Positions 7,355 through 14,433 are shown, counted from the first letter of the stretch. The stretch is 40,180 nt of DNA from a bacterium (GCA_021785125.1 JAJYGF010000022.1:1-40180); one strand, 5' to 3'. Translations and numbers: made by a program. Notes: generated from the sequence alone by a model not told the origin.

Positions 7355-7820
7355 TTCCTTGGATTATGGTTCTTATGTTCAAAGGATCGCTTTCGTAATC
7401 ATCTCCCGCATCTAAAGCCTCTATCTCCTTTTTCAAAAGAGCGACTTCGTCTTCCAGTTCTTTTTCTTCCGAATCAACCGCCTTGGTCTCAAACTTATTT
7501 TCCAAAGAAGCGGCGATGGCCCCCTCTACAATAGTTTCAACCAACTTTTTATTGGCGGAAAAAATTTCTTTTCTTACAAGCCCATTCAATAATTCGTTTA
7601 GAAATTCTCCCTTGGCTTTTTCAGCTTCACCTTTTCTGAAGCCGTCTTTAGATCTCAGCCTTACGCTGAATTCGGTTTTATTTTTATCTAGATAAATATA
7701 AAATTTATCAATGAACGCATAGCAAGCTTTAAAAATTATATCCTTACTGTATATTTTTTCACTTACATTAAAAACCGCTTCTTGATTAGTTGCACTTATT
7801 TTAGATCTTTCTTTTGCCAT
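7332..7820 (-). CDS. hxsD: His-Xaa-Ser system protein HxsD, with acidic C-terminal extension
   Basis: The 162-residue protein is the first gene of the HXS operon. Residues 15-90 fit the HxsD family: NVSEKIYSKDIIFKACYAF, then FYIYLD, a strand reading EFSVRLRSKDG, and GEFLNELLNGLVRKEI at 71-86, which corresponds to the family's LLNDYxLRE-type motif. HxsD proteins are short, so the stretch from about 110 to 162 is an added acidic and basic tail (EEKELEDEVALLKKEIEALDAGDDYESDP and onward, ending KKRKK). The role of HxsD is thought to be accessory to the radical SAM enzymes. The gene starts with a plain ATG 40 bases downstream of a promoter-like -10 box. Its family is fairly secure because hxsB lies two genes downstream. 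Confidence 0.82.
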   Translation of the reverse strand: MAKERSKISATNQEAVFNVSEKIYSKDIIFKACYAFIDKFYIYLDKNKTEFSVRLRSKDGFRKGEAEKAKGEFLNELLNGLVRKEIFSANKKLVETIVEGAIAASLENKFETKAVDSEEKELEDEVALLKKEIEALDAGDDYESDPLNIRTIIQGNAKKRKK

Positions 7821-7859
7821 TTTTTTGGTTAATAGTTTATCTTATTGTATTATATTTGT

Positions 7860-7887
7860 ATTATATCAACATAAAAAATTATATCAA
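7860..7887 (-). promoter_or_regulatory. Promoter of the HXS operon
   Basis: On the minus strand TTGATA (7882-7887) and TATAAT (7860-7865) are separated by 16 bases, about 40 bases before the hxsD ATG. Further TATAAT-like hexamers at 7849-7854 and 7878-7883 lie in the same AT-rich intergenic stretch. A plus-strand TATAAT at 7901-7906 may serve smpB, so the region holds divergent promoters. Confidence 0.55.
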
Positions 7888-7930
7888 ACACATATTTGCC
7901 TATAATTACCTGTACTTATAAAATACTAAC

Positions 7931-8377
7931 ATGCCCATATTAGCCGTCAACAAAAGGGTCACCTACGATTACGCGATCTCGGACAAATACGAAGCCGGCT
8001 TGGTGTTGGCCGGACAGGAGGTAAAATCGGCAAAAACAGGACATATAAGCCTAAAAGAAAGCTTCGTGACGGTCCGAGGCGGCGAACTTTATCTGACCAA
8101 TGCCAACATCCCTCCGTATGAGCATGCCGGCGAGATCAAAAACTACGATCCGACCCGACCCAGAAAACTTCTGCTCAAAAAATCGGAAATCCGGCATTTG
8201 ATCGGAAAAGTTCGCGTCCAAGGCTTGACATTGGTACCGATCCGAGTGTATACTAAAAAACGACTATTGAAGCTGGAATTCGGCTTAGGCAAAGGGAAAA
8301 AAGAATTTGATAAGCGTGAAGACATTGCCAAAAGAGAAGCAGACCGCAAAATGAGGCAGAAGCTTAAAAATTTTTAA
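7931..8377 (+). CDS. smpB: SsrA-binding protein SmpB
   Basis: The 148-residue protein binds tmRNA and brings it to stalled ribosomes for trans-translation. Typical features are the NKRVTYDYAISDKYEAGLVLAGQEVKSAK start, the GHISLKESFV stretch, the RKLLLKKSEI segment, and the basic GKKEFDKREDIAKREADRKMRQ tail that inserts into the decoding channel. Length is normal for the family. The gene lies about 120 bases upstream of ssrA on the same strand, the expected partner. No strong Shine-Dalgarno sequence precedes the ATG. The AT-rich spacer upstream is shared with the divergent HXS operon. Confidence 0.97.
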   Translation: MPILAVNKRVTYDYAISDKYEAGLVLAGQEVKSAKTGHISLKESFVTVRGGELYLTNANIPPYEHAGEIKNYDPTRPRKLLLKKSEIRHLIGKVRVQGLTLVPIRVYTKKRLLKLEFGLGKGKKEFDKREDIAKREADRKMRQKLKNF

Positions 8378-8385
8378 TTTTTTGT

Positions 8386-8463
8386 AATTTTTAATTTTCG
8401 AATAAACCCTAATTTTAAATTTTTAAAAATTTGGGTTTGGAAATTATTCGAAAATTAAAAATT
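8386..8463. repeat. Long AT-rich palindrome between smpB and ssrA
   Basis: Perfect 20-base outer arms (8386-8405 and 8444-8463) flank an inner AAACCC/GGGTTT pair (8404-8409 and 8433-8438) and an AAATTTTTAAAAATTT palindrome (8417-8432). The whole 78 bases can fold into one long hairpin on either strand. It may end smpB transcription, shield ssrA from read-through, or be a copy of a dispersed AT-rich repeat. Confidence 0.8.
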
Positions 8464-8500
8464 GGAAATTTGAAATTCGCGCGCCAAAGGCGTCGCGTCC

Positions 8501-8883
8501 GGGGTTGCTTAGTTTCGACAGGTTGTACGTTTAAAATATGCAAGCCGAGAATGATGATCACTCGTAAAAATTTTATCGACGTTATAAGTGCAAACTTCAT
8601 AACAAAAGCAAAGTCGGCATTTGCGCAAGCATTTGCATTTGCTCCTGCTTTGGCCTAATTGCCGAAGCCATCGGCGCGCCGATTCTCAATACGCGTTCAC
8701 CGGTGCCATATCATTGAGATAGGAATATGCTCCGCTTAAAGCATATCTTGAAAGCAACTAAGCTGGAATAAAAAGGTTTTGTCCGTTTATTACTTTTTAT
8801 TCGAAATCATAAACCGACTACGCTTGTAGATTATTTTGAATGGATAATTTTGGACGCGAGTGCAATTCTCGCCAACTCCACCA
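8501..8883 (+). ncRNA. ssrA: Transfer-messenger RNA (tmRNA)
   Basis: The 5' end GGGGTTG pairs with CAACTCC near the 3' end to form the seven-base acceptor stem, with the last bases ACCA encoded. The 3' part carries the expected T-arm (GGACGCGAGTGCAATTCTCGCC). The resume codon is most likely GCA at 8590, by comparison with the E. coli GCA-AAC start after an ATA-like upstream motif. The reading frame from 8590 to the TAA at 8656-8658 gives a 22-residue tag that starts ANFITKAK and ends AFAPALA. That is longer than the common ten-residue tags but has the usual hydrophobic Ala-rich end recognised by proteases. The spacer to smpB and its partner function are typical. Confidence 0.95.
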
Positions 8884-8950
8884 CGTAAAAGAAATTCGAA
8901 AGAATTTTACGCGGTAGGCATGTTATGAAAAATTAAAATTTTCATTTTAC

Positions 8951-9523
8951 ATGCCGCTGAAAGTAATAATTAAATACAAAAAAATTAGAAGGCCACCGAG
9001 AAAAATATTCCCCAAAAAAGCTCCGAAAGACAGGATAAACGAGCAGATCCGGGTTCCCCAGATCCGTGTCATTGATGACGCCGGAAACCAATTAGGAATC
9101 ATGAGCCCGTTCGAAGCTCTCAAAATAGCACGCGAGCAAGATCTTGATCTGGTCGAAATAGCGCCGCAAGCGTTGCCGCCCGTCTGCAAAATCATGGACT
9201 ACGGTAAATATCAGTATCAGCAATCCAGACAGGAAAGAGCGAACAAAGCCAAACAAAAGAAAGTTGATGTGAAAGGGATCCGCATCGGATTCAGGACCGA
9301 TGATCACGATCTGGCTTTCAAGCGGGACATGGCTGAAAGATTTCTGAAAAAAGGCCATAAGGTGAAGATTGAAATTTTCCTGCGCGGAAGGGAAAAGGCC
9401 CATCAAGATCTGGCCAGGACCAATCTCGAAAATTTCGTCAAATCGATCTCAACGCCATTCAAGGCAGAACAGGAGATGAAGAGATATCCGGCCGGATGGA
9501 ACATGGTGATCGCACCGGAATAA
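8951..9523 (+). CDS. infC: Translation initiation factor IF-3
   Basis: The 190-residue protein binds the 30S subunit and proofreads start-codon selection. The N-terminal domain begins at RINEQIRVPQIRVIDDAG (about residue 28), followed by DLVEIAPQALPPVCKIMDYGKY. The linker KQKKVDVKGIRIGFRTDDHDL leads to the C-terminal domain with KVKIEIFLRGREKAH. The first ~27 residues (KVIIKYKKIRRPPRKIFPKK) form a basic extension compared with many IF-3 proteins, so the true start could be further inside, although no better-supported start codon is obvious. It heads the conserved infC-rpmI-rplT operon. The spacer upstream has AT-rich sequence and a weak CGTAAAA/TTTTACG inverted repeat after the tmRNA. Confidence 0.95.
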   Translation: MPLKVIIKYKKIRRPPRKIFPKKAPKDRINEQIRVPQIRVIDDAGNQLGIMSPFEALKIAREQDLDLVEIAPQALPPVCKIMDYGKYQYQQSRQERANKAKQKKVDVKGIRIGFRTDDHDLAFKRDMAERFLKKGHKVKIEIFLRGREKAHQDLARTNLENFVKSISTPFKAEQEMKRYPAGWNMVIAPE

Positions 9524-9567
9524 CCGAAATTTTAAATTGAAAATTTTAAATTTTAAATTATTGAGAT

Positions 9568-9768
9568 ATGCCTAAATTAAAGACCAGGAAAGCCGCCGTA
9601 AAAAAATTCAAAAAAACCGGGAAGGGAAAAGTGACCCGACGGAAGACCGGACAGAACCACTACAACCGCAAGGATACCGGAAGAGAGGGCATGCAAAAAC
9701 GAGGCGACATCAGACTGACATCGGCTGATGAGAAGAACGTTTTGCGCGCCATGCCATACGTTAAATAA
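9568..9768 (+). CDS. rpmI: 50S ribosomal protein L35
   Basis: The 66-residue basic protein starts MPKLKTRKAAVKKFKKTGKGKV, the classic L35 signature, and continues with RRKTGQNHYNRK. Length is normal. It is the middle gene of infC-rpmI-rplT, 44 bases after infC. That spacer is made of AAATTTTAAATT-like repeats, an AT-rich motif that also occurs elsewhere in the window. It is probably co-transcribed with rplT. Confidence 0.97.
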   Translation: MPKLKTRKAAVKKFKKTGKGKVTRRKTGQNHYNRKDTGREGMQKRGDIRLTSADEKNVLRAMPYVK

Positions 9769-9792
9769 TTAGATTTTCAATAATATAAAATT

Positions 9793-10137
9793 ATGACGAG
9801 AGTTAAACGCGGGGTTGCCGCTTCAAAAAGAAGAAAAAATCTGCTCGAAGACGCCAAAGGATATCGCTGGAAAAGAAATTCTCTTTACAGATCCGCAAAA
9901 CAGGCGGTAATCAAGGCCGGAAAATATGCCTACCGCGACCGGCGCGCCAAAAAAAGAACTATGCGAAGATTATGGATCATCCGCCTGAATGCGGCAGTGC
10001 GAGAATTTGGCATGAAATACAATCAACTGATCGAAACCATGACCAGCAAGAAGATCGCGATTGACCGTAAGGTCCTGTCCCAGATGGCCATGCAGAATCC
10101 GAAAGTATTCGCAAAATTCATCGAAAAGGTTAAATAA
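9793..10137 (+). CDS. rplT: 50S ribosomal protein L20
   Basis: The 114-residue protein binds 23S rRNA early in large-subunit assembly. It shows MTRVKRGVAASKRRKNLL, the GYRWKRNSLYRSAKQAV stretch and YAYRDRRAKKRTMRRLWIIRLNAAVR, all diagnostic for L20. It follows rpmI by 24 bases and ends just before a strong bidirectional terminator. In other bacteria L20 represses this operon by binding the leader mRNA; no clear target is visible here. Confidence 0.97.
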   Translation: MTRVKRGVAASKRRKNLLEDAKGYRWKRNSLYRSAKQAVIKAGKYAYRDRRAKKRTMRRLWIIRLNAAVREFGMKYNQLIETMTSKKIAIDRKVLSQMAMQNPKVFAKFIEKVK

Positions 10138-10148
10138 TTTCTTTCAAA

Positions 10149-10176
10149 AAATAATCCCGAGTACTCGGGATTATTT
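10149..10176. terminator. Bidirectional terminator after rplT
   Basis: AATAATCCCGAG and CTCGGGATTATT form a perfect hairpin with A residues before it and T residues after it, so it can end both rplT and the converging gene at 10171-10359. Confidence 0.88.
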
Positions 10177-10359
10177 TTTCTTTTTTGCCAAAACTTCGTG
10201 CGACAATCGCCAAAGAGCATAGACCGGCAGCCATATCCAGCGGTAGCGGCGCATGATCTTTTTATCTAAAAATTCATTCAGCGTACTGCTTTGAAAGAGT
10301 TCGACCGCATGCCAGACCAACACTGCCGCCAATATAAGAAGAACTATTGTTATGACCAT
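10171..10359 (-). CDS. Small single-pass membrane protein
   Basis: The 62-residue protein has a hydrophobic N-terminal helix (VITIVLLILAAVLVWHAV, about residues 2-19), then a short region and a basic, Trp-rich second half (RRYRWIWLPVYALWRL) that ends in KKKK. I do not recognise a family. The last codons overlap the bidirectional terminator shared with rplT. The gene is convergent with the ribosomal operon. Small proteins of this type are common in CPR genomes. Existence is moderately supported by length, hydrophobic pattern and clean spacing to neighbours. Confidence 0.55.
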   Translation of the reverse strand: MVITIVLLILAAVLVWHAVELFQSSTLNEFLDKKIMRRYRWIWLPVYALWRLSHEVLAKKKK

Positions 10360-10418
10360 AATTTTGCCTATGATTAAATCTTAGCTGCCGCCGTCCGGCT
10401 TTTGTTCCAATTATACCA

Positions 10419-10898
10419 TCATCTCAAAATTTCATAAATCGCTATGCCCGCCGCGACGGAAACATTCAGTGATTCTTTGCGGCCGCGCATCGGAATGCCG
10501 ACCACATCGTCGCACAGACCCAGGATATCATCCGCCACTCCGTCCACTTCATGACCCAAAACGAGAGCCATGGGAAATTCCGGCTTGAAATCCGCGATAC
10601 TGATGCTTCTATCGGTTTTTTCCAAAGCTATGATACGCACTTTTTCTTTTTTTAGCCTGTTTATGAGAATAACCGGATCTTCAACTTTTTCCCATAGTAC
10701 ATTTTTTTCGGCGCCCAGTGCCGTTTTGGCAACCATCTTTTCCGGCTTGCTTTTGGCCTCTCCTTCGGCCGGACTCTGAGTGTAACCGGTCAGATAGATT
10801 TTATCCACGCCAGCGCCGTCGCAAGTCCGAAAAATGGCACCGACATTGTAGGCGCTGCGGATATTATGTGCGATGATATATAATTTCGCCTCTCCCAT
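10419..10898 (-). CDS. SpoU/TrmH-family RNA 2'-O-methyltransferase
   Basis: The 159-residue protein belongs to the SPOUT superfamily and would methylate ribose in tRNA or rRNA with SAM. The three SpoU motifs are present: NIRSAYNVGAIFRTCDGAG near residue 12, ALVLGHEVDGV in the middle, and IPMRGRKESLNVSVAAGIAIYE at the end, which form the trefoil knot and SAM pocket. It lacks the N-terminal RNA-binding domain of larger relatives, like other short SpoU proteins. Its start codon overlaps by one base the stop of the exonuclease gene at 10898-11566, so the two form an operon. The exact RNA target cannot be read from the sequence. Confidence 0.92.
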   Translation of the reverse strand: MGEAKLYIIAHNIRSAYNVGAIFRTCDGAGVDKIYLTGYTQSPAEGEAKSKPEKMVAKTALGAEKNVLWEKVEDPVILINRLKKEKVRIIALEKTDRSISIADFKPEFPMALVLGHEVDGVADDILGLCDDVVGIPMRGRKESLNVSVAAGIAIYEILR

Positions 10899-11566
10899 CA
10901 GAATCTCAAATATTTATCCCAATAATCGAACAACTCTTTGGTTGTCACGAGATCCCGCTGGCAATAGCGCGCCACGTCCACATAGTGGCCTTCTTTGTAC
11001 AGATCGCCCACCATCGATCCGTCGATGCCTTCGTCCTTCGAGCTCTTGATGCCGAATGATTTGGCGTAGAAATCCAGGTTGAACTTGCGAGTCGCGCCGT
11101 AAAAAGTCAGTTGATCCATCAGATCGCAATGAACCTTGTGATCATAGCGATAGCCCATCAAATCTTTGGTCGGACGGATTTTGTTTATGGCACTCCGGAT
11201 CAACAGAAACGGAATGTCAAAGCCGCGGCCATTGAAAGTGACGACCTGCTGGTACGTCCTGACAACATTCCAGAATTTTTCCAGAATCTCTTTTTCCGAA
11301 CCGGACTCATAAATCACTCCGCGTTCTTCGAACTTGTCGCACTCTGCGCCTTTGTTCTGAAAGAATACGACGCCTTTCATGGTTTCAGGATTCAACATGC
11401 CGATCGTAACCACTTCGCCGGTCAAAGCGTTGAGCGACAGATTTTTTTTGGCCGCTTCTTTTTCTTCCTCCGTCGCGCAATATTTCAAAAGATATTCCTG
11501 GCTGCGCTTGTCGTAGATTTCAAAATCGCGGCCGACCGTTTCAATGTCAACTATGATTTTAGACAT
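10898..11566 (-). CDS. DEDD-type 3'-5' exonuclease (PolB-exonuclease-like)
   Basis: The 222-residue protein resembles stand-alone exonuclease domains related to that of DNA polymerase B. Motif I is VDIET near residue 7 (DxE), motif II is TFNGRGFDIPFL in the middle, and motif III is YCQRDLVTTKELF near the C-terminus (YxxxD). These residues would bind two metal ions for 3'-5' removal of nucleotides. It is co-transcribed with the SpoU methyltransferase, overlapping by one base. Whether it acts on DNA or RNA is not evident. A terminator-like hairpin lies upstream, between its start and the small gene at 11639-11812. Confidence 0.85.
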   Translation of the reverse strand: MSKIIVDIETVGRDFEIYDKRSQEYLLKYCATEEEKEAAKKNLSLNALTGEVVTIGMLNPETMKGVVFFQNKGAECDKFEERGVIYESGSEKEILEKFWNVVRTYQQVVTFNGRGFDIPFLLIRSAINKIRPTKDLMGYRYDHKVHCDLMDQLTFYGATRKFNLDFYAKSFGIKSSKDEGIDGSMVGDLYKEGHYVDVARYCQRDLVTTKELFDYWDKYLRF

Positions 11567-11586
11567 AAAAAAATAAATAATCTTAA

Positions 11587-11624
11587 TCCTAGCCGAATAT
11601 TTCCAAGAATATATCCGGCTAGGA
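11587..11624 (-). terminator. Terminator after the small membrane-protein gene
   Basis: TCCTAGCCG and CGGCTAGGA are perfect outer arms, with further ATAT pairing inside. On the minus strand the hairpin lies after the stop at 11639 and is followed by a T-rich stretch. It sits upstream of the exonuclease gene and may insulate it. Confidence 0.7.
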
Positions 11625-11638
11625 CCAACATCGACTGT

Positions 11639-11812
11639 TTAGGCTTTCGCTTTTGATTTCACGTAAATTCCCCACACGCCCAACACTATCGCCACCAGCA
11701 TCCATTGGGTTCCGGCCAAATTCAATATATCGGCTTTGAACATGGAATCGATAGCTGAAATTACCGCCGTAGCGACAGACAACCAAATCAAAGCGTCAGA
11801 TTTTACTTTCAT
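11639..11812 (-). CDS. Small two-helix membrane protein (57 residues)
   Basis: A 57-codon reading frame starts MKVKSDALIWLSVATAVISA and ends VWGIYVKSKAKA. It has two hydrophobic helices (about 8-20 and 38-52) joined by a short loop, with basic ends. A good Shine-Dalgarno stretch (GGAAGGTGA) lies about seven bases before the ATG, which is unusual in this window and supports real translation. A strong hairpin with a T-run follows the stop, so it is probably transcribed alone. I do not recognise the family. Confidence 0.65.
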   Translation of the reverse strand: MKVKSDALIWLSVATAVISAIDSMFKADILNLAGTQWMLVAIVLGVWGIYVKSKAKA

Positions 11813-11894
11813 ACTTGTTCACCTTCCTTTCCACTTTATTTTCGTCTGGATTTTTGTTTTAATTTTACCATGAAAAACATGGGCTTAACAGCTG

Positions 11895-12917
11895 TCAGCG
11901 CGGATCTGCATACAGCTTCTTGGCCGCATCCCACATCTCGGGATGATTTTCTTTGACTTTCAGCCAATACCACCACTCCACTCCCCATAGGTAAATCTGA
12001 GGGAAGCCGACTTTTTCGGCATAATCGACATTGGTACGCAATTGATCCGGATTCATAGACTTGAATTGTTCACTAAGCGGATCGGTAGTGGTCTCTCCGT
12101 TTATCCATGGCTCCGCTTGAAGTTCGATTACGATCGCATTGTATTGATGCGCGAATGTTTTGATCAGCCAATCCTTGAACTGGAAAAATCTCGGACCGAT
12201 CGGATACTGATAATATCCGATGCCTTTTTTCCAGATCGTGCGATACATCGTCGTTCCGAAAATGTCGGCTCGGCTGGCAGCCGGAATCCACATGCCCAGC
12301 TCGCCACTGTCCGTCACAATCACCTTGCGCGTTGGATCGATATTGTGCACCAGTGCTATTTCGCTGTCCAAAAGATTCGCGTCCGCCGGCGGACAAATTC
12401 CGAAGCCCAAAAAAGGCTCGTTTTCGACCTGCCAATATTTTACGGTCGGATCGGACTTGTATCTTCTGACTGTCGTATCGATATATTTCAAAAGATCTCC
12501 GTGATATGCCTGCTTATCATTCTTGGCCCAATCCGGCACGTTGCACTCCGGCCAACGGGGCGTCTTTTGGCCGACAGCCAAAATTATTTCGGCGCCTCTT
12601 TTTTTCGCTTCACTCAATTCCCAATCCACATCGGCAAAATCATAGCCGCCTTTATACGGCTCAACCTGACTCCAATAAACCGGAATGCGAATCTTGCGGA
12701 TCTTCAGATCATCAAGCATAGCCGTATAAGCCGCTTTCCAATCCAAGCCGATGCTTGTGGCGTACGTATCGGAAAAAGTAACTCCCAGCCGCGCGTTGAC
12801 GTTAGTATTGGATACGGGCAAGTTGAAATATCCCAGAAGCGCCAAGGTCAATCCGAAGATAACCGATAAAGAGATCCCCAAAAAAACAAATACTCTTTTG
12901 ATGATTTTTCTAAACAT
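11895..12917 (-). CDS. Membrane-anchored TIM-barrel glycoside hydrolase
   Basis: The 340-residue protein has an N-terminal anchor (residues 8-30) and a TIM-barrel glycosidase of the GH-A clan type, similar in style to GH5 or GH39. RIPVYWSQVEP (about 77-87), YWQVENEP (E167 as likely acid/base) and VIELQAEPW (E265 or E269 as likely nucleophile) fit the pattern of glutamates at strands 4 and 7. GVEWWYWL occurs near the C-terminus. The substrate is unknown. The gene overlaps the upstream EamA gene by one base and ends with TGA, which supports the standard code. It may cleave exopolysaccharide or host glycans outside the membrane. Confidence 0.8.
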   Translation of the reverse strand: MFRKIIKRVFVFLGISLSVIFGLTLALLGYFNLPVSNTNVNARLGVTFSDTYATSIGLDWKAAYTAMLDDLKIRKIRIPVYWSQVEPYKGGYDFADVDWELSEAKKRGAEIILAVGQKTPRWPECNVPDWAKNDKQAYHGDLLKYIDTTVRRYKSDPTVKYWQVENEPFLGFGICPPADANLLDSEIALVHNIDPTRKVIVTDSGELGMWIPAASRADIFGTTMYRTIWKKGIGYYQYPIGPRFFQFKDWLIKTFAHQYNAIVIELQAEPWINGETTTDPLSEQFKSMNPDQLRTNVDYAEKVGFPQIYLWGVEWWYWLKVKENHPEMWDAAKKLYADPR

Positions 12918-13846
12918 TATCTAAATTTAATGGAAAGCAGAACGATTCCGGCCGAAATAATGATAATTGATATTATTTTTTGGAAAATGCCGAGAAAATC
13001 TTCCTTCTCCTGGAAAATTTTGGGAAATTTAAATGATAAGCTCAAGCCAAAAATAAGGATAAAAACATATTCCACGGAAACCATGGCATTGACGATCGTG
13101 ACGCTGCCCAAAGCGATCGCATAATTGGTCAGAATTGAACCTATGCCCCCCAAGGTTTTGTTTGCCACAAACAGACTGCCGGTCTCATAATGCTCTTTGG
13201 ATGGATTTTTGAACCTGCCGAAAGAATTGACGATTTTTTTTCGCCAAGGCCTGTATGAAAGCAAGCTGACTGCGCCGAAAAATAATCCGATCCGCGTCCA
13301 AATGAAAACATTGGCGAAATTGTCATGTTCGAAAAAATGCTTGAACCAAGTAAAAGCGATAGCCAATAAGACTCCCGCTCCGATCGAATACCAAAAACCG
13401 TGGAAGAATTTCTTCTTGTTGATATGCAACGGGAATTCAAAAGAAATCAGAAGTCCGCCGACGATCAGAGCGATGACACCTATGATTTGGACTGATCGCA
13501 GCCTTTCCGACAAGAAAAAGACGGACAACACGAATGTCACAATCGGAACAATAGCGCCAACCACTGGCGTCACCCGGCTAGCTTCGCTCTTATTTATGGC
13601 AAAAAACATGCACAGTATGCCATACGTAAAAACAATTCCGCTCAAAATACTAAGAAGCGCCCGTCGCAAGCCGATCAAGTGGAACCCGAAAGGAAACAAA
13701 AAAAGCGCGAACAAGCTCATCATGCCGACATAGAAAGTATAGATGGAAGGATGGGAAACTTTTTTGGAAGAAAGAAGAAACTTATCCAAAATAACTTCCA
13801 GCGCGACCAGAAAATACGCAAAAATGGCTATAACTACATAATTCAT
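12917..13846 (-). CDS. EamA/DMT-family transporter
   Basis: The 309-residue protein has about ten hydrophobic segments in two similar halves, as in EamA permeases of the drug/metabolite transporter superfamily. Marker stretches are the SRVTPVVGAIVPIVTFVLSVFFLSERL segment ending the first half and VNAMVSVEYVFILIFGLSLSFKFP in the second. The substrate cannot be predicted. It starts two bases after the YgjP-like gene and overlaps the glycosidase start by one base, so the three genes are one operon. Confidence 0.85.
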   Translation of the reverse strand: MNYVVIAIFAYFLVALEVILDKFLLSSKKVSHPSIYTFYVGMMSLFALFLFPFGFHLIGLRRALLSILSGIVFTYGILCMFFAINKSEASRVTPVVGAIVPIVTFVLSVFFLSERLRSVQIIGVIALIVGGLLISFEFPLHINKKKFFHGFWYSIGAGVLLAIAFTWFKHFFEHDNFANVFIWTRIGLFFGAVSLLSYRPWRKKIVNSFGRFKNPSKEHYETGSLFVANKTLGGIGSILTNYAIALGSVTIVNAMVSVEYVFILIFGLSLSFKFPKIFQEKEDFLGIFQKIISIIIISAGIVLLSIKFR

Positions 13847-13848
13847 AA

Positions 13849-14427
13849 CTAGTATTGATAATAATTATTCTTCAAATCCTTTCTGCAGCGTTCATAATCA
13901 GGCATAGCCTCAGCCACCAGCTCCCAAAACTTCCGGCCGTGATTGAGCTCTTTGAGATGGCAGATCTCATGTATAATTATATAATCCCGCAGTCGATCCG
14001 GCAACTCGGCCACGCGATAGTTGAAATTCAAATTGCCTTTCTGGCTGCAGCTGCCCCAGCAAGTCCGCTGATTTTTGATGGCGATCCGCTTGAATTCGAA
14101 ATTATACTTCCGGTTGAAAAATTCCACCCGTTTGCGGATGACGATTCTTGCCCATTCCTTCTTTTTCCGGTAATCTGCCTCCTTTTGGGCCAGAACTCTC
14201 TGCACGGAATTGGTATCCGAGCCGGCTAATTTTTCCAAGACCCAATCCGCTTGCTCGATGATGAATTTATTGATGACGTAAAGCGGATACCATTTCGGCG
14301 CGTTCACCACGAAATAGCCGTCATTGTAGATGGCCAGTCGCACGCTTTTGGTGCCGCTTCTTTTTTGGAGAACATATTGCACTTCTCTTTCCCCTAATTT
14401 TATTTTCTTCTTTTGTTTCATTTTCAT
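13849..14427 (-). CDS. YgjP-like metallopeptidase (DUF45 family)
   Basis: The 192-residue protein carries the zinc-binding HEICH at residues 153-157 followed by LKELNHGRKFW, and the family's RTCWGSCSQKGNLNFNYR at about 121-138. This is the DUF45/YgjP group of gluzincin-like proteins; the substrate is unknown. The N-terminal half holds short strands typical of the family. It is the first gene of an operon with the EamA transporter and glycosidase. The likely Shine-Dalgarno sequence (AAGGAG) is inside a hairpin arm, so translation may be modulated. Family membership is clear; the biochemical role is not. Confidence 0.9.
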   Translation of the reverse strand: MKMKQKKKIKLGEREVQYVLQKRSGTKSVRLAIYNDGYFVVNAPKWYPLYVINKFIIEQADWVLEKLAGSDTNSVQRVLAQKEADYRKKKEWARIVIRKRVEFFNRKYNFEFKRIAIKNQRTCWGSCSQKGNLNFNYRVAELPDRLRDYIIIHEICHLKELNHGRKFWELVAEAMPDYERCRKDLKNNYYQY

Positions 14428-14433
14428 TATCCC

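Noticed and set aside
8431-8658. A 75-codon protein gene over the tmRNA
   Set aside because: The frame only includes the tmRNA tag reading frame and its end; the acceptor stem and T-arm show that the region is an RNA gene.
8884-8950. tmRNA 3' end as an integration site for the HXS block
   Set aside because: The HXS genes lie on the other side of smpB, no repeat of the tmRNA 3' end was found at their borders and no integrase is present.
12042-12869. A 275-codon plus-strand frame antisense to the glycosidase
   Set aside because: It has no recognisable domain, and the minus-strand product has a signal anchor and catalytic motifs.
11895-12917. Alternative genetic code with UGA as glycine, as in some CPR lineages
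   Set aside because: UGA ends this and other genes at the expected family length, so the standard code fits.
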